Positions 1-5,445 of a stretch of 7,303 nt of DNA are shown in pieces. A program made the position numbers and the translations under genes. Below the pieces are notes generated by a model. The model worked only from the letters and a program-made list of their open reading frames with translations, was not told the DNA's origin and ran no database searches. Within the stretch, counting starts at the first letter, position 1; every line of letters starts with the position of its first letter. This DNA comes from an uncultured Agathobaculum sp. (GTDB taxonomy: Bacteria > Bacillota > Clostridia > Oscillospirales > Butyricicoccaceae), in assembly GCA_944376955.1 (NCBI GenBank), contig CALWEB010000127.1:1-7303 (forward strand), read 5' to 3'.

Positions 1-1
1 C

Positions 2-109
2 GGCATGACCAAGTGCCCGCACTGCGGCGAGATGAAGCTGGCTCACAGAATGTGCAAGGCTTGCGGTTATTACAATGGCCGTGAGGTTGTCGCCGTTAAG
101 GAAGCGTAA
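2..109 (+). CDS. rpmF: 50S ribosomal protein bL32, C-terminal part (gene starts before the window)
   Basis: This is the last 35 codons of the small bL32 protein of the large ribosomal subunit. What remains includes two cysteine pairs, CPHC (visible residues 5-8) and CKAC (visible residues 18-21), which form the zinc ribbon of the four-cysteine (C+) type of bL32. They are followed by the family ending CGYYNGREV and a short tail VAVKEA, then TAA. The cysteine spacing, the intervening KLAHRMC segment and the GYYNGR motif are characteristic of bL32 and I am confident of the family. The start codon and about the first 20-25 residues lie upstream of the window. An intrinsic terminator follows 17 bases after the stop, so this gene ends its own transcription unit. 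In many Bacillota rpmF lies near fatty-acid and phospholipid genes, which fits the plsY-gpsA pair downstream. Confidence 0.95.
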   Translation, partial: GMTKCPHCGEMKLAHRMCKACGYYNGREVVAVKEA

Positions 110-125
110 GGCGAAAACAGAACAG

Positions 126-162
126 AAAATGGGGAAGGCGGCAACGACTTCTCCATTTTTTT
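126..162 (+). terminator. Intrinsic terminator after rpmF
   Basis: The arms AAAATGGGGAAG (126-137) and CTTCTCCATTTT (148-159) pair over 12 positions with one G-U wobble, around a 10-base loop (138-147). The 3' arm runs into a T tract at 156-162. This is a classic rho-independent terminator placed just after the bL32 stop codon. It separates rpmF from the genes that follow. Confidence 0.85.
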
Positions 163-189
163 ATGACTGCGTTTTGTTGGATTACGTCG

Positions 190-231
190 CCGTTTTCACA
201 AGGAAGGCGCCGTGCGGGGCGCGGAAAACGG
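190..231 (+). promoter_or_regulatory. Compound stem-loop in the leader of the DUF512 gene
   Basis: CCGTTTTC (190-197) is perfectly complementary to GAAAACGG (224-231). Inside it GCGCC (207-211) pairs with GGCGC (218-222) around a 6-base loop. The two stems are joined by an asymmetric bulge (9 bases on the 5' side, 1 on the 3' side). No T tract follows, so it is not a terminator. It ends 11 bases before the ribosome binding site at 243-250. It may be a leader structure affecting translation or mRNA stability, or an operator. I do not recognise a known riboswitch class. I could not place a convincing sigma-A promoter in 163-257. Confidence 0.4.
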
Positions 232-242
232 GGAATTTATCG

Positions 243-250
243 AAAGGAGG
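243..250 (+). promoter_or_regulatory. Ribosome binding site fixing the start of the DUF512 gene
   Basis: AAAGGAGG lies 7 bases before the ATG at 258. The reading frame stays open upstream to an ATG at 75, but that start would lie inside rpmF, cross the terminator hairpin and have no ribosome binding site. The PDZ-like fold also begins right at 258. Confidence 0.9.
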
Positions 251-257
251 GCGCTGC

Positions 258-1562
258 ATGGCGTCAAAAATTGTCAGTGTGGATGCGGACAGCCCGGCTG
301 AGCGAGCCGGACTGAAAGCGGGGGAAACCCTGCTGCAAATTGACGGCACTACGATCCGCGATGTGCTGGATTATAAATTTTACAGCTATGATGCTTCGCT
401 TCGCTTACAGGTGATGGAAGCGGACGGCAAAACAGTGCGTGAGGTACGCGTGCGCAAGCGCGAGGGTGAGCCACTGGGACTCAATTTTGAGCATTACCTG
501 ATGGACGGCATGAAGCAGTGCTCCAACAAGTGCGTATTTTGCTTCATCGACCAGCTGCCGCGCGGGATGCGCAAAACGCTCTATGTCAAGGATGATGACG
601 CGCGCATGTCCTTCCTGATGGGCAACTATATCTCGATGACCAACCTTTCCGAAGCGGATGTGGACCGCATCTTGCGGATGCACATTTCGCCGGTCAATAT
701 TTCGGTGCAGACGACCAATCCCGAGTTGCGCGTTAAGATGCTGCGCAATCCGCGCGCAGGCGAAGCACTGAAGATCATGGAGCGTTTTGCAGAAGGCGGC
801 ATCCAGATGAACTGCCAGTTGGTGGTGTGTAAAGGGCTAAACGACGGCGAGGAACTGCGCCGCTCACTGCGCGACCTCAAGGCGCTGTACCCCGCGGTCA
901 ATACCATTTCGGTTGTGCCGTTCGGCATGACGCGCCATCGCGAGGGGCTGTATCCGCTTGAGCCAACCGATAAAGCGGTAGCCGAGGCCATTCTCGACAT
1001 CGTTGAGCCGTTTGCGGATGAGTGTCTGCAGGAGTTGGGTACGCGGTTGGTCTGGTGTGGGGATGAGCTGTACCTCAAGGCAGAGCGTCCTCTGCCGGAT
1101 ACCGAGTATTATGAGGATTTCACCCAGTTTGAAAACGGCATTGGTATGCTGCCACTGTTCATGGAAGAGTTCCGCTTGGCACTGCCGGATTACGAAGGAC
1201 GTGCGGCACGTCCGTTCACGATCGCAACTGGTGCCGCTGCTGCGCCGTCTATGGCGGTTTTACTTGACGAAGCGACGGCAAAATGCGATAATCTGAATGG
1301 AAAAGTGATCGAAATCCGCAACGATTTCTTTGGACACCGCGTTTCGGTTGCGGGACTGATCACGGGACAGGATTTGATCGCGCAGCTGAAAGGGCGCGAT
1401 CTGGGTGAGCGTGTGCTGATCTCTGCCAACATGCTGCGCGATGGCGGTGATGTATTCCTCGATGACTATACGCCGCAGCAGGTCGCGGAAGCGATCGGTG
1501 TGCCGGTCGTACCGGTTGAGATTGACGGTGCGGATCTGCTCGCCAAAATCTTTGAAGACTAA
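258..1562 (+). CDS. PDZ / radical SAM / DUF512 protein of unknown function
   Basis: A 434-residue protein of the DUF512 family, related to the TIGR03279 'FeS-containing oxidoreductase' model. Residues 1 to about 70 form a short PDZ-like domain (SPAERAGLKAGE at 12-23, then LLQIDG). A radical-SAM core follows with the CxxxCxxC motif C88, C92, C95 (CSNKCVFC), which should hold a [4Fe-4S] cluster and S-adenosylmethionine. The family signatures FIDQLPRGMR (96-105) and YVKDDDARMSFLMGNY (109-124) come directly after. The C-terminal DUF512 part has WCGDE (266-270) and QFENGIGM (about 290-297), and ends with a GGDVFLDD segment. It has no signal peptide or membrane segment, so it is probably cytoplasmic. 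The reaction and substrate are not known to me. It sits 29 bp upstream of der, a neighbourhood common in Clostridia, which hints at a link to ribosome assembly or RNA/protein modification; that is inference. The family call is firm, the function is open. Confidence 0.93.
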   Translation: MASKIVSVDADSPAERAGLKAGETLLQIDGTTIRDVLDYKFYSYDASLRLQVMEADGKTVREVRVRKREGEPLGLNFEHYLMDGMKQCSNKCVFCFIDQLPRGMRKTLYVKDDDARMSFLMGNYISMTNLSEADVDRILRMHISPVNISVQTTNPELRVKMLRNPRAGEALKIMERFAEGGIQMNCQLVVCKGLNDGEELRRSLRDLKALYPAVNTISVVPFGMTRHREGLYPLEPTDKAVAEAILDIVEPFADECLQELGTRLVWCGDELYLKAERPLPDTEYYEDFTQFENGIGMLPLFMEEFRLALPDYEGRAARPFTIATGAAAAPSMAVLLDEATAKCDNLNGKVIEIRNDFFGHRVSVAGLITGQDLIAQLKGRDLGERVLISANMLRDGGDVFLDDYTPQQVAEAIGVPVVPVEIDGADLLAKIFED

Positions 1563-1591
1563 CACCCCCGGAACAAGAGGAGGGAACTGAT

Positions 1592-2917
1592 ATGCCAAAA
1601 CCGATTGTTGCGATCGTCGGCCGGCCAAATGTCGGCAAGAGCCAGCTGTTTAACCGGCTTGCAGGCAAGCGGCTGTCGATCGTGGAGGACACGCCGGGCG
1701 TTACGCGTGACCGCTTGTACGCGGAGAGCGACTGGCGCGGCCGGGATTTTACCATCATTGACACCGGCGGTATTGAGCCGAATAACGATAATGAGATTTT
1801 GCAGTTCATGCGTTATCAAGCCGAGACTGCGATTTCGCACGCAGATGTGATTATCTTTATCACCGACCTGCGCACCGGCATCACCGCGGCCGATCAGGAT
1901 GTGGCGTCTATGCTGCTGCGCTCGGGCAAGCCGATCGTGCTGGCGGTGAACAAGTGTGACAAGCCCGGCCAGCCCGAACCTGAGTTTTACGAGTTCTATA
2001 ATCTCGGCTTGGGGGAACCCTATGGCATCTCCGCCTTGCATGGCTATGGCATGGGTGAGCTGCTGGATGCCGCCTATGAGCATTTCCCGCCCGCAGACGA
2101 GGGCGAGGAGGATGAGGAGCGCATCCGTGTGGCGCTCATCGGTAAGCCGAACGTCGGAAAGTCGAGCCTGCTTAACCGTGTGCTGGGTGAGGAACGTGTG
2201 ATCGTATCCAATATGGCAGGCACGACGCGTGACAGTGTGGACGCGGATGTGGATAATGCACACGGCAAATTCACCTTTATTGATACGGCTGGTATCCGCA
2301 AAAAGAGCAAGGTGGATGAAAAAATCGAGAAATACTCGGTGATGCGTTCGCTGCTCGCGGTCGAACGCGCGGATGTGTGTGTCATCATGATCGACGCAAC
2401 CGAGGGTGTGACCGAGCAGGACACCAAGGTGGCAGGTGAGGCGCACAATGCGGGCAAAGCGTGCATTATTGTGGTCAATAAGTGGGACTTGGTCGAAAAA
2501 GACGGCTCCACGATGAAGGAGTATACGCTCCGTGTGCGTGAGGGGCTGGCTTATATGCCTTATGCGCCTGTGCTGTTCATTTCGGCGCAGACCGGCCAGC
2601 GGGTCGATAAGCTGTTTGGCCTGATTCACGAGGTATACGAGCAGAATCACATGCGCATCCCGACCGGTCGCCTCAATTCCATCCTGGCCGAAGCGACTGC
2701 GCGCGTGCAGCCTCCGACGGATAAGGGACGCCGCCTGCGTATTTTCTATATGACGCAGGCATCTACCTGCCCGCCGACGTTTGTCTGCTTCTGCAATGAT
2801 GCGAGGCTGTTCCATTTTTCCTATCAGCGCTATCTGGAGAACCAGATCCGTGAAGTATTCGGATTGACCGGCACGCCCGTGCGCATGGTGATCCGTGAGC
2901 GCGGGGATAAGAACTAA
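1592..2917 (+). CDS. der: Ribosome biogenesis GTPase Der (EngA), tandem G domains
   Basis: Complete 441-residue Der/EngA, the essential GTPase with two consecutive G domains that acts in late 50S subunit assembly. G domain 1 has the P-loop GRPNVGKS (10-17), switch DTPGVTRD (33-40), DTGG (57-60), NKCD (120-123) and SA (147-148). After an acidic linker, G domain 2 has GKPNVGKS (184-191), DTAG (231-234), NKWD (296-299) and SAQTG (331-335). The KH-like RNA-binding domain fills about 350-441, ending in TPVRMVIRERG. All nucleotide-binding motifs are intact and the length is normal. The residue after the first P-loop serine is Q18, where most Der proteins have threonine. The start is supported by AGAGGAGGG at 1576-1584. 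It lies 29 bp after the DUF512 gene and 35 bp before plsY with no terminator between, so it is probably cotranscribed with both. Confidence 0.98.
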   Translation: MPKPIVAIVGRPNVGKSQLFNRLAGKRLSIVEDTPGVTRDRLYAESDWRGRDFTIIDTGGIEPNNDNEILQFMRYQAETAISHADVIIFITDLRTGITAADQDVASMLLRSGKPIVLAVNKCDKPGQPEPEFYEFYNLGLGEPYGISALHGYGMGELLDAAYEHFPPADEGEEDEERIRVALIGKPNVGKSSLLNRVLGEERVIVSNMAGTTRDSVDADVDNAHGKFTFIDTAGIRKKSKVDEKIEKYSVMRSLLAVERADVCVIMIDATEGVTEQDTKVAGEAHNAGKACIIVVNKWDLVEKDGSTMKEYTLRVREGLAYMPYAPVLFISAQTGQRVDKLFGLIHEVYEQNHMRIPTGRLNSILAEATARVQPPTDKGRRLRIFYMTQASTCPPTFVCFCNDARLFHFSYQRYLENQIREVFGLTGTPVRMVIRERGDKN

Positions 2918-2952
2918 GTGCGTAACAATTTCTGAAACTGGGGGAAAAGAAC

Positions 2953-3597
2953 ATGACACTGACGCATTTTGCTATTATTGCGGTATGCGCCTATTTGCTT
3001 GGTTCACTGAGCTTTGCGATCATTGTCAGCAAGGTGACGCTGGGAAAGGATATCCGTAATTACGGCAGCGGAAATGCAGGCCTGACCAATGCGTACCGCA
3101 CGATGGGCGCGGGCAAGACATTGTTTGTGCTGCTGGGCGACATCGCCAAGGGCGCAGCGGCGGTTTCCATCGGTGCGATGCTGGCAGGGCCGGTCGGTAA
3201 GCTGGTGGCGGGTATTTTCGTCATTCTGGGGCATATGTTCCCCGTGTATTTTGGTTTCCGCGGCGGTAAAGGCGTATTGGTGGGCGCGGTCATGCTGCTG
3301 CTGTTCGACTGGCGTATTTTCCTGATTGCATTTGTGCTGTTTTTCCTAGCCGTGGCGCTGACGCGCTGGATTTCCCTTGGTTCGATTCTTGGTGCCGTTA
3401 GCTTCCCAATCACGACATTGGTGTTTTACGATGATCCGGTGCTGACTGCAATGGCCTTCGGCATGGCGGTCGCGGTCATCTTTATGCACCGATCCAATAT
3501 CGCGCGCATTGTGCGCGGCGAGGAAAATAAGTTTTCCTTTAAAAGCAAGAAAACCATTGAAAAATCCGAACGCAATGGAGAGGAGAACGGAAAATGA
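2953..3597 (+). CDS. plsY: Glycerol-3-phosphate acyltransferase PlsY (acyl-phosphate dependent)
   Basis: A 214-residue polytopic membrane protein of the PlsY family. It transfers an acyl group from acyl-phosphate (made by PlsX) to position 1 of sn-glycerol-3-phosphate, giving lysophosphatidic acid, the first committed step of phospholipid synthesis. The three conserved cytoplasmic motifs are present: GSGNAGLTNAYR (38-49), GHMFPVYFGFRGGKG (93-107) and HRSNIARIVRGEENKF (179-194). They lie between about five to seven hydrophobic segments, the first at roughly 5-26. Motif 1 has alanine at position 42 where proline is usual. The C-terminal 20 residues are highly charged (lysine- and glutamate-rich), a common PlsY tail. 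The start has a G-rich site, GGGGGAAA (2940-2947). Its stop overlaps the gpsA start in an ATGA arrangement, which implies translational coupling with the enzyme that supplies its substrate. Confidence 0.97.
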   Translation: MTLTHFAIIAVCAYLLGSLSFAIIVSKVTLGKDIRNYGSGNAGLTNAYRTMGAGKTLFVLLGDIAKGAAAVSIGAMLAGPVGKLVAGIFVILGHMFPVYFGFRGGKGVLVGAVMLLLFDWRIFLIAFVLFFLAVALTRWISLGSILGAVSFPITTLVFYDDPVLTAMAFGMAVAVIFMHRSNIARIVRGEENKFSFKSKKTIEKSERNGEENGK

Positions 3598-4607
3598 AGG
3601 TTTTTGTACTGGGCACCGGCGGTTGGGGCATTGCGCTTGCGATGCTGCTGCACGGGAACGGACATGAAGTGACCTCGTGGACGTATTTGCAGGAGGAGTG
3701 CGACCTGCTGCTGCGTGAGCGTGCGAATGAAAAACTGCTGCCGGGTGTCAAAATCCCCGAGGGCATTCAAATTACCACCGATATGTCAGGTGCAGCCAAG
3801 GCAGATCTGATCGTGATGGCAGTGCCGTCGTTTGCGGTTGCATCAACGGCCGAGCAACTGGCTGCTATCGTGCCGGCGGGCACGGTGATTGTCAATGTTG
3901 GCAAGGGGCTGGACGCCAAGCATGGTTATTGCCGCTTTTCGCAGACGATCAACCGTGTGATGAACGGCAACAACCCGGTTGTTGCGCTAACCGGCCCAAC
4001 CCATGCGGAGGAGGTTTCGCGCGGTGTGCCGACCGCGATTGTTGCGGCATCGGAAAGCCGCGCCGCGGCAGAATTGACGCAGGCAGCATTCATGAACGAA
4101 AGTTATTTCCGGGTTTATACCTCGGCGGATATCATCGGTTGTGAGCTGGGCGGTGCGTTTAAGAACATCATCGCGCTGGGCGCAGGCATTGCGGATGGTC
4201 TGGGATTGGGCGACAACTCCAAAGCTGCGTTTATGACCCGCGGCTTGACCGAGATCGCGCGACTGGGCGTCAAGCTGGGCGCGCGGCAGGAGACGTTTGC
4301 CGGGCTGTCCGGTGTGGGTGACCTGATCGTCACTTGCTGCTCCATGCACTCGCGCAACCGTCGTGCGGGCATCTTGATTGGCAAGGGAAAAACCGTACAG
4401 GAAGCCATGCAGGAGGTGGGTGCAACGGTCGAAGGGTATTATGCGACCGAGGCGGGCTATCATCTTGCCCAGCAGCAGGGCGTTTCCATGCCGATCACCG
4501 AAGCAATGTATGAAGTGCTGTACAAAGGCCTGCCTGCAACCGAAGCGAGCCGTCTGCTGCTGGGGCGTCCACGCCGTGGCGAACATGAGGAAGTTTGGGT
4601 GCATTGA
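3594..4607 (+). CDS. gpsA: NAD(P)+-dependent glycerol-3-phosphate dehydrogenase
   Basis: Complete 337-residue GpsA, a cytoplasmic enzyme that reduces dihydroxyacetone phosphate to sn-glycerol-3-phosphate with NAD(P)H. The Rossmann nucleotide-binding loop is GTGGWG (7-12). Further family motifs are AVPS followed by VGKGLD (K104), GPTHAEEV (134-141), and the active-site region GGAFKN with K190, the likely catalytic lysine, followed by GLGDNSKAAFMTRGL. GLSGVGDL and SRNRR (253-257) begin the C-terminal helical domain, which ends with VEGYYAT and a MPITEAMYEVLY segment. Length and motifs are normal. The ribosome binding site GGAGAGGA (3578-3584) lies inside the end of plsY, and the genes overlap by 4 bp. 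The product feeds PlsY directly. I see no strong terminator in the 142 bp after the stop, so some read-through into the lipoprotein gene is possible. Confidence 0.98.
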   Translation: MKVFVLGTGGWGIALAMLLHGNGHEVTSWTYLQEECDLLLRERANEKLLPGVKIPEGIQITTDMSGAAKADLIVMAVPSFAVASTAEQLAAIVPAGTVIVNVGKGLDAKHGYCRFSQTINRVMNGNNPVVALTGPTHAEEVSRGVPTAIVAASESRAAAELTQAAFMNESYFRVYTSADIIGCELGGAFKNIIALGAGIADGLGLGDNSKAAFMTRGLTEIARLGVKLGARQETFAGLSGVGDLIVTCCSMHSRNRRAGILIGKGKTVQEAMQEVGATVEGYYATEAGYHLAQQQGVSMPITEAMYEVLYKGLPATEASRLLLGRPRRGEHEEVWVH

Positions 4608-4616
4608 GACTTAATA

Positions 4617-4667
4617 GGTAAGATGCACAGGATTTTTGCGGTAAGTTTGTTTTTCGCATGGTAAGAT
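4617..4667 (+). repeat. Three spaced GGTAAG direct repeats upstream of the lipoprotein promoter
   Basis: GGTAAG occurs at 4617-4622, 4640-4645 and 4660-4665, start-to-start distances of 23 and 20 bp, or about two helical turns each. The first and third copies extend to GGTAAGAT. A fourth copy at 4732-4737 overlaps the ribosome binding site of the lipoprotein gene. The array ends 7 bp before the predicted -35 box at 4673, a position suited to activator binding. The repeats are seen directly; a regulatory role is inference. Confidence 0.35.
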
Positions 4668-4672
4668 AAAAC

Positions 4673-4701
4673 TTTACTTTATTGCCTCCTTCCTTTATAA
4701 T
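4673..4701 (+). promoter_or_regulatory. Sigma-A-type promoter for the lipoprotein gene
   Basis: A -35 box TTTACT (4673-4678; 4 of 6 matches to TTGACA) and a perfect -10 box TATAAT (4696-4701) are separated by 17 bp. Transcription would start near 4708, about 40 bases before the ATG. The hexamer pair ATAAAG/CTTTAT forms a short inverted repeat over the -10 box (4693-4698 and 4706-4711). Confidence 0.75.
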
Positions 4702-4734
4702 CTTAATAAAGCCTTGAAAAAAATTCGCAAAGGT

Positions 4735-4740
4735 AAGGAG
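4735..4740 (+). promoter_or_regulatory. Ribosome binding site fixing the lipoprotein start
   Basis: AAGGAG lies 9 bases before the ATG at 4750. An in-frame TTG at 4714 would add 12 residues ahead of the lysine/arginine-rich signal-peptide start. It falls almost at the predicted transcription start and has no ribosome binding site, so 4750 is preferred. Confidence 0.85.
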
Positions 4741-4749
4741 AGAACTGGT

Positions 4750-5253
4750 ATGAAGAAGAATGTGACGAAGCGGTTGTTGGCCGCGCTGCTTGCAGCGGCA
4801 TTGGCGTTTTCACTGGCAGCTTGTGGCGGCGGAAACGAAGCCGGCGATAGTGGGGAAACCGGTGATAGCGGAGAAACTGTTTCGGCTGCGCTGACCGAGG
4901 AGGAATATCAGCAGGCGGTTGAGGACCTGAGTACTGAGATGAGCGAGATCCAGTCCAGCGCCAGCACGGCGGTAACCGATCCGGAGTCGGCAAAAGAAGT
5001 GCTGGAAGCGATGAAAACTTCACTCAATAATTTCATTGCCATTACGCCGCCGGAGTCCTATGCAGACGCACACGCCAAGCTACAGTCCGGCTGCAGTTCG
5101 CTGATCGACTTCATTGATACGGTTGCAGCCATGACGGAAGAGACTGACCAGACCAAGCTGGCCGATCTGACCACGAAGATGAATGAGCAGCTGCAGGCTG
5201 CTATGACTGATATGGCGGAAGGCGCCAGCATGTTGCAGGAAGCGAGCGAATAA
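4750..5253 (+). CDS. Small helical lipoprotein of unknown function
   Basis: A 167-residue secreted lipoprotein that I do not recognise as a named family. The signal peptide has a positively charged start (MKKNVTKR), a hydrophobic stretch (about 9-22) and a lipobox LAAC with the lipidated cysteine at C25, so it should be anchored on the outer face of the membrane. A flexible glycine/acid linker follows, with two tandem GDSGET copies (32-43). From about 48 onward the sequence is acidic, rich in alanine, glutamate, glutamine and methionine, and looks like a helical bundle. A break at ITPPESYADAHAKL resembles a turn between helices, and there is one further cysteine at C115. No enzyme motif is visible. 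Promoter, ribosome binding site and terminator are its own, so it is an independent unit between the phospholipid genes and murB. A role as an envelope-associated binding or structural protein is a guess. Confidence 0.9.
   Translation: MKKNVTKRLLAALLAAALAFSLAACGGGNEAGDSGETGDSGETVSAALTEEEYQQAVEDLSTEMSEIQSSASTAVTDPESAKEVLEAMKTSLNNFIAITPPESYADAHAKLQSGCSSLIDFIDTVAAMTEETDQTKLADLTTKMNEQLQAAMTDMAEGASMLQEASE
4843..4878 (+). repeat. Two tandem 18-bp units encoding GDSGET in the lipoprotein linker
   Basis: Units at 4843-4860 and 4861-4878 both encode GDSGET. They differ at four bases, all at third codon positions, so the peptide is identical. The repeat lengthens the linker between the lipid anchor and the helical domain. 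Confidence 0.85.
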
Positions 5254-5276
5254 AACCATATAAAGACGATACAAAA

Positions 5277-5303
5277 AAAGGCACCCTTCGGGGTGCCTTT
5301 CGT
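5277..5303 (+). terminator. Intrinsic terminator after the lipoprotein gene
   Basis: AAAGGCACCC (5277-5286) pairs perfectly with GGGTGCCTTT (5291-5300) around a TTCG tetraloop, giving an especially stable C(UUCG)G hairpin. A run of seven A residues precedes it. The T stretch after the stem is short and interrupted (TTTCGTTT). It begins 23 bases after the lipoprotein stop codon. Confidence 0.9.
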
Positions 5304-5332
5304 TTGCACTTTGCGTTGGTGTTTGGTATAAT
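5303..5332 (+). promoter_or_regulatory. Extended -10 promoter for murB-rapZ
   Basis: TGGTATAAT (5324-5332) is a perfect -10 box with the extended TGn element. A weak -35 candidate TTTGCA (5303-5308, 4 of 6 matches) lies 18 bp upstream, almost touching the terminator stem. The extended -10 likely makes up for the poor -35. Transcription would start near 5339-5341, leaving a leader of about 105 nt before murB. Confidence 0.75.
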
Positions 5333-5342
5333 ATTGGCGAAC

Positions 5343-5417
5343 ATGATATCATACTGCTGCTGTGCGGCGCTGCATCCTGAAAGGTTGCCGGCCTGCCGCT
5401 GCGGCCTACTGTATTGA
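5343..5417 (+). other. Possible 24-codon cysteine-rich leader ORF upstream of murB
   Basis: An ATG at 5343, within a few bases of the predicted transcription start, opens a 24-residue frame ending in TGA at 5415-5417, 28 bases before murB. The peptide has five cysteines, including three in a row at residues 5-7 and a CRC near the end. There is no ribosome binding site, so translation would have to be close to leaderless. The Cys codons derive partly from a CTGCTGCTG run, so this may be chance. The first ten bases form the perfect palindrome ATGATATCAT (5343-5352), which could alternatively be an operator. Confidence 0.15.
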
Positions 5418-5435
5418 CCGATGGGTTAAAATGAT

Positions 5436-5440
5436 GGAGG
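5436..5440 (+). promoter_or_regulatory. Ribosome binding site fixing the murB start
   Basis: GGAGG sits 5 bases before the ATG at 5446. Alternative in-frame starts (GTG 5362, ATG 5431, ATG 5434) either overlap this site or lack one of their own. The 28 extra codons from 5362 would encode a sequence that does not resemble a MurB N-terminus. Confidence 0.85.
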
Positions 5441-5445
5441 ATTAT

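Noticed and set aside
75..257. A 61-codon N-terminal extension of the DUF512 protein
   Set aside because: It would start inside rpmF, run through the rpmF terminator and the leader hairpin, and has no ribosome binding site; the PDZ domain starts at 258.
1559..2959. A 466-codon open frame on the - strand covering all of der
   Set aside because: It is longer than der itself, but der has every G-domain and KH-domain motif, correct length and a strong ribosome binding site. The antisense product shows no recognisable domain and is a by-product of der codon bias.
4637..4658. TGCG/CGCA pairing after gpsA as a terminator
   Set aside because: It has only 4 base pairs with a 14-base loop and no T tract after the stem, so it is not a credible intrinsic terminator.
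4714..4749. TTG start for the lipoprotein, adding 12 residues
   Set aside because: It has no ribosome binding site, falls almost on the predicted transcription start, and the extension contains the ribosome binding site of the ATG at 4750.
5387..5406. GC-rich GCCG-CTG-CGGC pairing in the murB leader as a riboswitch or attenuator
   Set aside because: The stems are short and several alternative pairings are equally good. There is no T tract and no match to a riboswitch consensus that I recognise.
5362..5445. GTG or upstream ATG starts for murB
   Set aside because: The GGAGG at 5436-5440 serves the ATG at 5446, and the extension is unlike MurB N-termini.
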